The notes beneath the pieces were generated by a model that did no database searches, was not told where the DNA came from, and saw nothing but the letters and a program-made list of their open reading frames with translations. Shown piece by piece: positions 31,305 through 38,404 of a DNA stretch of 38,404 nucleotides. The position numbers and the translations under genes are program-made. The stretch comes from Egibacter sp. (GTDB lineage: Bacteria > Actinomycetota > Nitriliruptoria > Euzebyales > Egibacteraceae). The DNA is taken from the NCBI GenBank assembly GCA_003553795.1, contig PWFH01000054.1, forward strand, positions 1 to 38,404, read 5' to 3'. Numbering within the stretch: the stretch's first letter is position 1; each line of letters opens with the position of its first letter.

Positions 31305-31817
31305 ATGGCCGACACACGCTGGCTCGATGCCGAGGAGCAGGCGACATGGCGCGCCTTCCTCGGCGCGTCGCGGGCGATCTTCGAGGAGCTCGACCGCCAG
31401 CTCCTGCGGGATGCGGGCATGCCCCTGACGTACTACGAGGTGCTCGTGCGCCTCTCCGAGGCCGAGGGACGCCAGCTGCGGATGCACGAGCTCGCGCGGC
31501 TCAGCGGGACCTCGCGCAGCCGGCTCTCCCACGCGGTCACCCGGCTCGAGGAGCAGGGCTGGGTCGCGCGCCGGGACTGCCCCGAGGACGGCCGTGGCGC
31601 CTACGCCACCCTCACCGAAGACGGCTTCGAGGCCTTGCGCGAGGCCGCCCCCGGCCACGTCGAGGCAGTCCGCACGCTGCTCTTCGACCCGCTCACCGCC
31701 GAGCAGGTCGCCACGCTGGGGACCATCAGCGAGCAGGTCCTGCGCGCCGCGCGACCCGACCTCGCCCCTCCCCCGCCGGCGCGCCCGCGGCCGCCGACGA
31801 CGGGCACGACCGGCTGA
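31305..31817 (+). CDS. MarR-family transcriptional regulator
   Basis: Dimeric winged-helix regulator of 170 residues. The N-terminal dimerisation helices (TWRAFLGASRAIFEELDRQL) are followed by the winged helix: LTYYEVLVRLSEAEG, LRMHELARLSGTSRSRLSHA, VTRLEEQGWVARR, then the wing DCPEDGRGAYATLTEDG. The last ~25 residues are a Pro/Ala-rich tail. ATG 31305 has no clear ribosome-binding site but lies six bases after a TAGGCT hexamer. It is divergent from YceI; autoregulation and YceI control are likely. The ligand is unknown. Confidence 0.93.
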   Translation: MADTRWLDAEEQATWRAFLGASRAIFEELDRQLLRDAGMPLTYYEVLVRLSEAEGRQLRMHELARLSGTSRSRLSHAVTRLEEQGWVARRDCPEDGRGAYATLTEDGFEALREAAPGHVEAVRTLLFDPLTAEQVATLGTISEQVLRAARPDLAPPPPARPRPPTTGTTG

Positions 31818-31835
31818 GCACCGGACCGCCGCCGC

Positions 31836-32171
31836 TCAGCCGCCGATCGTGCAGCTCCGGGCGGCCATTGCCGCCTCGCCGGCGTCGACGGTGAGCCGCG
31901 TGCGCCACCAGCGGCGGGTCGCGCCGAGGGTGAGCTCGTGGGTCTGGCGCGCGAGCGCCGGGGAGACCCACACGGTGACGTCGCCGTCGGGGTGCACCGC
32001 GCGGTGGTAGCCGCTCGTGTCCTTGCCGACGAGGTGGGTGTCGAAGGCGATCTCGGGGGTCTTGCCGCAGCCGGCCGGGGCGATGTAGTCGACGGCGACG
32101 ACGCCGCCGCGGGCACGGAGGTGCTCGGCGGCCTCATCGGTCACGTGAACCTGCAGCGTCGGTGTCGTCAT
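31836..32171 (-). CDS. Small hypothetical protein, possibly HesB/IscA-like
   Basis: Protein of 111 residues without a firm family assignment. It starts LQVHVTDEAAEHLRARGGVV, then VDYIAPAGCGKTPEIAFDT, HPDGDVTVWVSPALARQ and LTLGATRRWWRTRLTV. The opening (TDEAAEHL, then a glycine-rich strand and a GCG turn) is weakly like HesB/IscA-type proteins, but the three-cysteine cluster-binding motif is missing; only two Cys are present. Start is ATG 32171, with GAGGGA about five bases upstream. It converges with the MarR gene. Codon use and an intact frame argue for a real gene. Confidence 0.7.
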   Translation of the reverse strand: MTTPTLQVHVTDEAAEHLRARGGVVAVDYIAPAGCGKTPEIAFDTHLVGKDTSGYHRAVHPDGDVTVWVSPALARQTHELTLGATRRWWRTRLTVDAGEAAMAARSCTIGG

Positions 32172-32331
32172 CGGTCCCTCGATCCTGCGGGGGCGGGCCG
32201 CCGGCCCCGTGGGCCTGCCTGCTCGAGGCCGGTCCCCGAGCGCGGGCCGCGCCGGTCGGTGCGTCGCCTGCTGGTCCCTGCAACGCCGCGCGCGGGCCGA
32301 CCCTTCCCGGTCGCGCGCTGGGCGGCCACGC

Positions 32332-34101
32332 TCAACGGTAGAGCGCGGCGACCTCGTCGGCGAAGTTCTCCGCGATCTGCCCCCGGCGCGGCTTCATCGT
32401 GGGGGTGAGCTCGTCGAGGGAATGGCGGAAGTCGCGCTCGAGGATGCGGAACTCACGGATGGACTCGGCCCGCGAGACCGTCGCGTTGGCGGCCTCGACC
32501 GCACCGGCGACCTCCTCGCGCACCCGCTCGTGGCCCCGCAGGTCAGCCTCGTCGCCGGCGAGCCCCTCCTCCTCGGCGAAGGCGGCCAGCGCGTCGTCGT
32601 CGAGGGTGACGAGGGCGCCGATGAAGGGCCGGTCGTCGCCGACGACCACGGCCTGGGAGACGAGCGGGTGGGCGCGGATCGCCTCCTCGAGGGGCTCGGG
32701 GGCCACGTTCTTGCCGCCGGCGGTGACGATGAGCTCCTTCTTGCGCCCGGTGATCCACAGCGACCCGTCCTCGTCGAGCTCACCGAGGTCGCCGGTGCGC
32801 AGCCAGCCGTCCTCGTCGAGGATCTCCCGGGTCGCCTCGGGATCGCGGTGGTAGCCGGCGAAGACGTTCTCGCCGCGGACGAGGATCTCGCCATCGCCGG
32901 CGATGACGATCTCCACGCCCGGCAGTGGCGTGCCGACGGTGCCCGGTGTCGGATCGTCGGGCCGGTCGAAGGTGCAGGCCGGGCTCGTCTCGGTGAGCCC
33001 ATAGCCCTGCCCGACGACGATGCCCGCGGCGAGGAAGAAGTGCGACAGCCGCTCACCGAGGGGTGAGCCGCCCGAGACGACGACCTCGAGGCGGCCACCG
33101 ACGGCCTCCCGCAGGCGCCGGTAGACGAGCGCGTCGGCCAGACGCAGCCGCAGGCGCAGCAGCGGCCCGATCTCCGAGGAGGTACCCGCCTCGACCGCCG
33201 CACGGTCGGCGGCGTCGAAGACGACGCGGCGCCAGCCGCTCGCCTGGGCGCGGGCGCCGTCGTAGAGCTTCTCGAGCACGCGCGGCACGGTGAGCAGGAA
33301 CGTCGGCTGCAGCGCCGGGAGGTCCTCCCGCAGCGACGACAGCGAGCGCGCGTAGGCCACGGTCGCCCCCTGCTCGAGGCAGCCGAACTGCACGAGGCGG
33401 GTGAAGACGTGCGCGAGCGGCAGGAAGAGCACCGTCGAGGCCTCGGGGTTGCGGAAGGCCGCCTCGATCGCGACGAGTGACTGCCGGACGTTCCACAGGA
33501 GGTTGCGGTGGGTGAGCACGCAGCCCTTCGATGTCCCCGTCGTGCCGGAGGTGTAGACGATCGAGGCAACGTCGTCGGCGCCGATCGCCGCACGGCGGCG
33601 CTCGACCTCCTCGCGGTCGGTGTCGCTGGCGCGCTCGGCGAGCCGCTCGAGCGCGCCGTCGTCGATGACGAGGACCTCGCCGTCCCAGGCGACGTGCTCG
33701 CGGGCCTCGGCGACGCGCCCGGCGAGCTCGTCGTGCTCGACGAGGACGAGCGCGACCTCGGCGTCGTCGAGGATGCGGGCGCAGCGCCGCGGGGAGTCGG
33801 TCTCGTAGATCGGCACGGTGACCGCCCCGACCGAGAGGATCGCGAGGTCGACGACGGTCCAGTCGAGGCGCGTCGAGCTCATGATGCCGACCGAGGTGCC
33901 CGGCGCGATCCCGCGGGCGACGAGCCCGGCGGCGACCGCGGCGACGCGATCGGCGAGCTCGCGCCAGGTGACGCTCGTCCAGTGGCGGCCGTCGTGGTGG
34001 ACGGCGATCTCGGCGTCCTCGCCGGCCCGGCGCCAGAGGGTCGCGGTCAGGTGCTCCCCCGGCCCGACGGGCACGGGCTCGGCGCCGCTGACCCGCTGCA
34101 T
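32332..34101 (-). CDS. Long-chain acyl-CoA synthetase (FadD15-like, AMP-forming)
   Basis: Peripheral or cytosolic ligase of 589 residues that activates fatty acids with ATP and CoA. ANL-superfamily motifs in order: SIVYTSGTTGTSKGCVLTHR (P-loop, A3), FLPLAHVFTRLVQ, VVSGGSPLG, GYGLTETSPACT (A5), GTPLPGVEIVI, GWLRTGDLGELDEDG (A7), ITGRKKELIVTAGGKNVAPE (A8) and the catalytic Lys near the end (LTPTMKPRRG). The FTRL and LTPTMK motifs place it with the bacterial long-chain branch. Start is ATG 34101, with GAGGACGAGG upstream. No fatty-acid genes adjoin it. Confidence 0.94.
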   Translation of the reverse strand: MQRVSGAEPVPVGPGEHLTATLWRRAGEDAEIAVHHDGRHWTSVTWRELADRVAAVAAGLVARGIAPGTSVGIMSSTRLDWTVVDLAILSVGAVTVPIYETDSPRRCARILDDAEVALVLVEHDELAGRVAEAREHVAWDGEVLVIDDGALERLAERASDTDREEVERRRAAIGADDVASIVYTSGTTGTSKGCVLTHRNLLWNVRQSLVAIEAAFRNPEASTVLFLPLAHVFTRLVQFGCLEQGATVAYARSLSSLREDLPALQPTFLLTVPRVLEKLYDGARAQASGWRRVVFDAADRAAVEAGTSSEIGPLLRLRLRLADALVYRRLREAVGGRLEVVVSGGSPLGERLSHFFLAAGIVVGQGYGLTETSPACTFDRPDDPTPGTVGTPLPGVEIVIAGDGEILVRGENVFAGYHRDPEATREILDEDGWLRTGDLGELDEDGSLWITGRKKELIVTAGGKNVAPEPLEEAIRAHPLVSQAVVVGDDRPFIGALVTLDDDALAAFAEEEGLAGDEADLRGHERVREEVAGAVEAANATVSRAESIREFRILERDFRHSLDELTPTMKPRRGQIAENFADEVAALYR

Positions 34102-34162
34102 GCCTCGTCCTCACTGCCACCGTCCCGTGGGTGGCGCGTCGCGTGCACTCGGCGCTCTGACC

Positions 34163-34354
34163 CTAGCGCCTGTACCGACGGTGTGGTGGCGGGAGCGTCT
34201 CGACCCTCGCGCTGCCCGGCTCGCGGCCCACCTGCTTGGCGTCGTACATGCTCGCGTCGGCCGCGGCGACGAGGGCGTCGGCAGCGATGCTGCCGCAGGG
34301 CGAGGTCGCCGCGCCGACGGTCTCGGGCCGGGCGTCCGCCGCCGCGGTCGCCTC
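34163..34354 (-). pseudogene. Remnant of a GGDEF domain (C-terminal end)
   Basis: A minus frame ending at TAG 34163 reads ETVGAATSP, CGSIAADALVAA, ADASMYDAKQVGRE. This is the end of a GGDEF domain (usual SIGVA...ADALL..AD.AMY.AK..GR). The upstream part, including the catalytic loop, is missing: the frame runs into the unrelated glycosyltransferase-partner gene, whose stop (34353) overlaps it. It is therefore the tail of a former diguanylate-cyclase-type gene. The remaining bases up to the FadD start show nothing else. Confidence 0.7.
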
Positions 34355-34841
34355 AGCCGTCGCCCGGCGGGTCGAGGGTCTGTCCCGGGCGCAGCCGCAC
34401 GGTGCGCGATGGGCGGTAGAGCTCGGCGATCTCGGCGAGGCGGCCGGCGAGGAAGGCCTCGTAGCGCCCGCCGGCGGCCGCCTCCCAGTCCGCCCGCGAC
34501 GGCACGGACTCGAAGAGCAGGCCCTCGCGTCGCAGGAGGTCGAAGGCGTCGCTGTCGGTGACGACGATCGCCTGCGGCCGGTGCGCGGCTGCCGCGCTCG
34601 CGGTCTCGCCGAGTGCGGTGTCGTCGGCGCCGAGCGCGACGACGAGCAGCGGACGGCGCCAACGCCCGCCGGGCAGCTCGACGACGGGCGGGTCGCCGCG
34701 GTGGACGAGCCACCGCCAGCGCCAGCGCAGCCGGACGTGGAGGCGGCGCACCCGGTACTGCGCCTGAGGACCGAGGCGCGTGAGCGCGGCGTCGGCCGCC
34801 CGGCGCAGCCGTCCCTGCCCCGCGGCCTGCGGCGCGCTCAC
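34353..34841 (-). CDS. Hypothetical protein coupled to the MurG-like glycosyltransferase
   Basis: Protein of 162 residues with no family I can name. A basic, Trp-rich N-terminus (RVRRLHVRLRWRWRWLVHRG, ~29-48) could bind membrane or nucleic acid. It is followed by an alternating strand-helix part: RRPLLVVALGADDTALGETA, RPQAIVVTDSDAFDLLRREG, LLFESVPSRADWE, and FLAGRLAEIAELYRPSRTV. GTG 34841 overlaps the glycosyltransferase stop (GTGA), so the two are co-translated and probably act together in glycan synthesis. The pattern resembles half of a Rossmann-like domain. The stop lies at the junction with a GGDEF remnant. Confidence 0.75.
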   Translation of the reverse strand: MSAPQAAGQGRLRRAADAALTRLGPQAQYRVRRLHVRLRWRWRWLVHRGDPPVVELPGGRWRRPLLVVALGADDTALGETASAAAAHRPQAIVVTDSDAFDLLRREGLLFESVPSRADWEAAAGGRYEAFLAGRLAEIAELYRPSRTVRLRPGQTLDPPGDG

Positions 34842-35926
34842 CGGACAGCCCCGGCGAGCCCGGCGAGCAGGTGCGCGGCCTGCCCGGCGCCGTTGGGGAA
34901 CGCCGCGGCGGCGAGCCGCCCGGCGACCGCCGCACGGCGCTCGGGGGTGGCGAGGCGGGCGAGGTGGGCCTCGAAGGCCGCGCGGGTCGGCTCCTGCCAG
35001 CAGCGCGCCATGCCCTCGGCCTCGAGGTAGCGGGCGCGGGCGACCTGGTCGTCGAGGTGGGAGGTCGCGATCGGCGACAGGATCGTCGGCAGCGCGGCGA
35101 CGCAGACCTCGTGGACGATGTTGTAGCCGGCGGCGGTCACCGCGAGGTCGAAGGCCTTGAGGTAGCGCGCGAGGGGGTAGACCTCGATGCCGGTCGCGCC
35201 CGGCGGCAGGGCGGTGCGCTGACGCGCGATCGTCGACTCGACGAAGGCGAGGCGCACCCCGATCGCGCTCAGGGCGGCCGCGGCGATGCCGAGCCGACTC
35301 GCGGGGTCGGCCAGCGCGCCGGTGCCGAGTTGGACGAGCGCCCACGTCGCGTCGCGGTCGAGCCCGAGCGCGTCGCGGGCGGCGTCACGGTCGAGGAGCT
35401 CGTCGGCGTCGAGCAGGGTGATGGGGTCGACGACGACGGCCTCGTCGCGCCGCTCGGCCGACAGCCCGCGGTCGGCGGCCTCGGCGACGTCGCCGGGCTC
35501 GAGGACGACGTCGAAGAAGCGGCCGCGGTCGATGGCCTGCCCGCCCTTGCCGGGCTGCCACAGCCCCCGGCGCGACCACACGAAGCGGCGGTGACGGTGC
35601 GCTGAGGACGTCGCGACGTCGAGGAGTCCGAGGTAGGGGTGCACGCCGTCGAAGAGGACGACCGCGGGGTCGTAGGTCGCGAGGAGGCTCTCGAGGCGGC
35701 GGCGGTAGGCAAGGTTCCAGTCGGGCTTGCTCGTGCCCGCGGTGCCCGCGGCGTGGAAGTACTCGGTGAGGAATCCCTGCCGGCGGGCCACCGGCGCGGC
35801 CTGGCTCAGCGTGAAGAGCACGGCCGCGAGGCCCTCGGGCAGCCGCCGCCCGATGGCCATGCCCCGGGTGAGGTGGCCCATCCCGGTGCCGTTCGTCGTG
35901 CAGATGAGCACGCGGTCGCCAGACAT
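34838..35926 (-). CDS. MurG-like (GT28/GT-B fold) glycosyltransferase
   Basis: Protein of 362 residues with a GT-B layout. The N-terminal glycine-rich loop is CTTNGTGMGHLTRGMAIGRR; VLFDGVHPYLGLL lies in the middle. The C-terminal nucleotide-sugar-binding half has WALVQLGTGALADP, YPLARYLKAFDLAVTAAGYN and a HEVCVAALPTILSP-type donor site. This resembles MurG and UDP-GlcNAc-dependent lipid or polysaccharide glycosyltransferases, but donor and acceptor are unknown. ATG 35926 has no ribosome-binding site; a TATCAT -10 hexamer (35941-35936) is nine bases upstream, suggesting a very short leader. It is translationally coupled to the downstream unknown gene. Confidence 0.83.
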   Translation of the reverse strand: MSGDRVLICTTNGTGMGHLTRGMAIGRRLPEGLAAVLFTLSQAAPVARRQGFLTEYFHAAGTAGTSKPDWNLAYRRRLESLLATYDPAVVLFDGVHPYLGLLDVATSSAHRHRRFVWSRRGLWQPGKGGQAIDRGRFFDVVLEPGDVAEAADRGLSAERRDEAVVVDPITLLDADELLDRDAARDALGLDRDATWALVQLGTGALADPASRLGIAAAALSAIGVRLAFVESTIARQRTALPPGATGIEVYPLARYLKAFDLAVTAAGYNIVHEVCVAALPTILSPIATSHLDDQVARARYLEAEGMARCWQEPTRAAFEAHLARLATPERRAAVAGRLAAAAFPNGAGQAAHLLAGLAGAVR

Positions 35927-35954
35927 CGCCCGCGGATGATAGACCCCGCGCCCC

Positions 35955-38404
35955 TCACCGTCCCCGCAGCACGAGGCCCTGCGGGTGGTCGGCGAAGCCG
36001 ACCTCGCGCAGCGCCGCGACGAGCGGGTGCGCGCCCGGCTCGGCGCCGTCGAGCCGGGCGAGGCGCAGCTGCGCGAGCCGGCCGGAGGCCACGAGCCCGG
36101 CGAGGCCGTCGGCGATCGCCGCGGCGCGGGCCGGCGCGGCGGCGAGGTCGCCGAAGGTCAGCAGCGAGCGCCCGCCCCGCTCGAGGTAGGCGAGGAGCTC
36201 GCCGTCGGCGAGCAGGACGTGCGCGCCGGCGACCCGGCGGGGGGTGTGGGCGCCCTCGCCCGCCGGCGTCGGCCAGGCCAGCGCGGCGCCGTAGGCGTTC
36301 GCGGGATCGGTCGCGGCGAGCGCGACGACCGTGCCCTCGCCGTCGCCCTCCCGCAGCGCCCGCAGCCGGTCAACGGCGCCGGGCATCGCGAACTGCGCGC
36401 CGCCGAGGCCCTCGACGAAGTAGCCGCGCCGGGCCCGGCCGGACTCCTCCATCGCCTTGAGCACGCCGTAGACCGCGCCGAAGCCGCCGGGCAGCTGCTC
36501 GACGCCGACGCCGTCGCGGGTGACGACCGCGTGGCGGTCGAGGAGCTGGGCGGCCAGCGCCGCCGCCCGCTCGGTGCCGGCGGGCGGGGTGTCGCCGAGG
36601 ACCTCGGCGACGAGCGACCAGCGGCCCGAGGCCGCCGGCGGGCTCGAGCGCTCGAGCGCCCGCGGGGCGCGGCGCCGGCGGCTGCGCCCGGGCGCGCGCC
36701 TGGCGCCCTGGCCGACCCTCGCGCGCAGCGGCGCGAGGCCGTCGTTGGTGACGAGCCCCGCCCAGACGAGGTCCCAGAGGGCGTCGAGCACGGCCGTGGG
36801 CTCCCCGCCGCCCGCCGCGCGGTGCAGCTCCGGCCAGAACGCCGCGCCGCGGCGCTCGAGCTCGGCGAGCAGGGCCTCGTGGGCCGGCCCGGCCTGCTCC
36901 CCGAGCGCGGCGTCGGCGTCGCGCGGCGGGGCGAGCAGCGCGGCCTGCTCGCGGAGGTAGAGCGCGACGAGCCCGTCGCCGGTCCCGAGGGTGCCGCGGC
37001 CGGTCCACACGACCTCCCCGGCGGTGGTGAGCTCGTCGAGCCAGGCGGGGGTGTAGTCGCGCACGCGGACGGCGAGCAGGTCGGGCTCGAGGACGCTCGC
37101 CGGCAGCGGCGCGCCCTGGAGCTGCTCGACGGCCTCGAAGGTGCGGTCGACCCCGCGGATCGCCGAGCCGACGCCGTGCCAGCCGGGCAGCAGCCGGGCT
37201 AGCGCGACCGGCGCGACCGGCTCGACCTCGCGGCGCAGCGCGGCGAGGGAGGCCCGGCGGATGCGCCGCAGCACCTCGGCGTCGCACCACTCCCGGCTCG
37301 TGCCGCCGGGGCGGAACTCGCCGGCGACGACCCGACCCTCGGCCTCGAGGGCGCCGAGCGCCATCTGCACCGCGTCGAGCGGCAGGCCGAGCCGCCCGGC
37401 GACGTCGGCGGCGTGGAACGGCCCGTGGGTGCGGGCGTAGCGCGCGACGAGGTCGACGAGCGGGCGCTCGACGGGCTCGAGGAAGGCGTCGGGCAGCCCG
37501 GAGACCGGTGGGGCGCCGAGCCCGTCGCGGAAGCGTGCGGCGTCCTCGGCGGCGGCCCAGCGCTGCTCGCCGGCGATGCGCAGGCGGTAGGCCCGGCGCT
37601 GCGCCTCGAGCTCGGCGAGCCAGCCCTCGGCGTCGCCGTCGGTCCGCGCGACGACCTCGTCGGCGCGCAGGTCGCCGACCTCGCGCAAGAGGTCGGCGAC
37701 CTCGTCGAGGTTGCGGGCGCGCCGGCCGTCGGCGAGGCGCTGGGCGGACGCCTCGATCGCCTCGAGGGCGTCGGGGTCGACGAGCTCGCGCAGCTCCTCG
37801 GAGCCGAGCAGCTCGGCGAGGAGCTCGCGGTCGAGCGAGAGCGCCTGCGCGCGGCGCTCGGCCAGCGGCGCGTCACCGTCGTAGAGGTAGCCGGCGACGT
37901 AGTCGAAGAGCAGCGAGGAGGCGAACGGGCTCGCCGCGTCGGTCTCGACGTGGGCGACGCGCACCCGCCGCGAGGCCACCCCGCGCAGGAGCTCCTCGAG
38001 CCCGGCGACGTCGAAGACATCACCGAGGACCTCGCGGTAGGTCTCGAGCAGGATCGGGAACTGGCCGTAGGAGGCGGCCACCGCGAGGAGGTCGGCCGCA
38101 CGCTGGCGCTGCTGCCACAGCGGCGTGCGGCGCATCCCGTCGCGCCCGCCGACCCGCCGGGGCAGCAGCAGCGCCCGGGCGGCGCACTCACGGAAGCGCG
38201 CGGCGAAGAGCGCGGAGTCGGCGACCTCGGCGACGACGAGGTCGCGGACCTCCTCGGGGTCGAGGAGGATCGCCTCGACGACTGCGGCGGCGTCGTCCCC
38301 GCCGGCCTCGGGCAGGCGCAGGACGATGCCGTCGTCGGCGTGGATGGCCTGCACCTCGAGGCCGAGCCGCTGGCGGACCCGCCCGGCGATCGCGAGCGCC
38401 CACG
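35955..38404 (-). CDS. lhr: Lhr-type ATP-dependent helicase, C-terminal part (5' end beyond right edge)
   Basis: The frame is open to the last base of the window, so the gene begins outside; about 815 residues are visible of a family usually near 1500. The helicase core motifs I-VI are mostly beyond the edge. The visible part is the Lhr winged-helix and C-terminal region: FRECAARALLLPRR, TPLWQQRQRAADLLAVA, FPILLETYREVLGDVFD, SLLFDYVAGYLYDGDAPLAE, ALSLDRELLAELLG, LLAVRVRDYTPAWLDEL, GEVVWTGRGTLGTGDG and a final HPQGLVLRGR. Lhr is a 3'-5' helicase/translocase tied to DNA repair in actinobacteria. GTG 38354 is an internal codon, not the start. Confidence 0.93.
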   Translation of the reverse strand, partial: WALAIAGRVRQRLGLEVQAIHADDGIVLRLPEAGGDDAAAVVEAILLDPEEVRDLVVAEVADSALFAARFRECAARALLLPRRVGGRDGMRRTPLWQQRQRAADLLAVAASYGQFPILLETYREVLGDVFDVAGLEELLRGVASRRVRVAHVETDAASPFASSLLFDYVAGYLYDGDAPLAERRAQALSLDRELLAELLGSEELRELVDPDALEAIEASAQRLADGRRARNLDEVADLLREVGDLRADEVVARTDGDAEGWLAELEAQRRAYRLRIAGEQRWAAAEDAARFRDGLGAPPVSGLPDAFLEPVERPLVDLVARYARTHGPFHAADVAGRLGLPLDAVQMALGALEAEGRVVAGEFRPGGTSREWCDAEVLRRIRRASLAALRREVEPVAPVALARLLPGWHGVGSAIRGVDRTFEAVEQLQGAPLPASVLEPDLLAVRVRDYTPAWLDELTTAGEVVWTGRGTLGTGDGLVALYLREQAALLAPPRDADAALGEQAGPAHEALLAELERRGAAFWPELHRAAGGGEPTAVLDALWDLVWAGLVTNDGLAPLRARVGQGARRAPGRSRRRRAPRALERSSPPAASGRWSLVAEVLGDTPPAGTERAAALAAQLLDRHAVVTRDGVGVEQLPGGFGAVYGVLKAMEESGRARRGYFVEGLGGAQFAMPGAVDRLRALREGDGEGTVVALAATDPANAYGAALAWPTPAGEGAHTPRRVAGAHVLLADGELLAYLERGGRSLLTFGDLAAAPARAAAIADGLAGLVASGRLAQLRLARLDGAEPGAHPLVAALREVGFADHPQGLVLRGR

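Noticed and set aside
38188-38354. GTG 38354 as the start of the lhr gene
   Set aside because: The frame stays open to the window edge with protein-like sequence (WALAIAGRVRQRLGLE), so the gene starts outside.

Overview
The window is about 38.4 kb of very GC-rich DNA with tightly packed genes. It reads as chromosome of an actinobacterium. Supporting signs are a perfect actinobacterial LexA box (TCGAAC-N4-GTTCGA) in front of a DUF222/HNH gene, a DUF2510 protein, an M4TM-type holin-like membrane protein, a MarR/YceI pair, an Lhr helicase and a Nei2-type glycosylase, and frequent GTG starts. The secreted binding proteins carry very acidic linkers, which together with an N-acetylglutaminylglutamine amide (NAGGN) osmolyte system hints at a salt-adapted, possibly deep-branching lineage. 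That last point is inference only.

Layout, left to right. Positions 1-121 hold the 5' end of a CapA-family gene (minus). Next, on the plus strand, is a large c-di-GMP protein (degenerate receiver, three PAS, GGDEF, EAL, C-terminal CZB zinc-binding domain). About 860 bases with no recognisable gene follow. Then come a DUF2510/SecD-P1-like membrane protein (minus), tRNA-Arg(CCG), a CoA-binding protein (minus) and a holin-like protein (plus). From 7442 to 12167 a TPP riboswitch leads a thiamine operon: thiamine pyrophosphokinase and the ThiB-ThiP-ThiQ importer.

On the minus strand, 12179-12513 is a DUF433 antitoxin-like gene with a truncated DUF5615 toxin remnant. From 23189 down to 12702 runs one ten-gene operon: a peptide-type ABC importer (binding protein, two permeases, two ATPases), an M20 carbamoylase-like amidohydrolase, an isochorismatase-like hydrolase, an RpiR regulator, a C26 glutamine-amidotransferase-like hydrolase and an M42 peptidase of the type found in NAGGN loci. 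Its promoter region has a perfect 14-bp palindrome. Then come a LexA-controlled, apparently leaderless DUF222/HNH gene, a 33-bp tandem repeat, and the two NAGGN biosynthesis genes (Ngg-type synthetase and asparagine-synthase-like amidotransferase).

The right part has a cold-shock protein, a Nei2-like glycosylase, a YceI gene divergent from a MarR regulator with paired operator-like repeats, a small hypothetical protein, a FadD-type acyl-CoA synthetase, a GGDEF-domain remnant, a MurG-like glycosyltransferase with an unknown partner, and the 3' two-thirds or so of an lhr helicase gene running off the right edge.

The most interesting reading is that the NAGGN trio known from proteobacteria is split here. 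The M42 peptidase ends an importer/hydrolase operon that may salvage NAGGN or related blocked, amidated peptides, while the two synthesis genes sit about 2.3 kb beyond the start of that operon.
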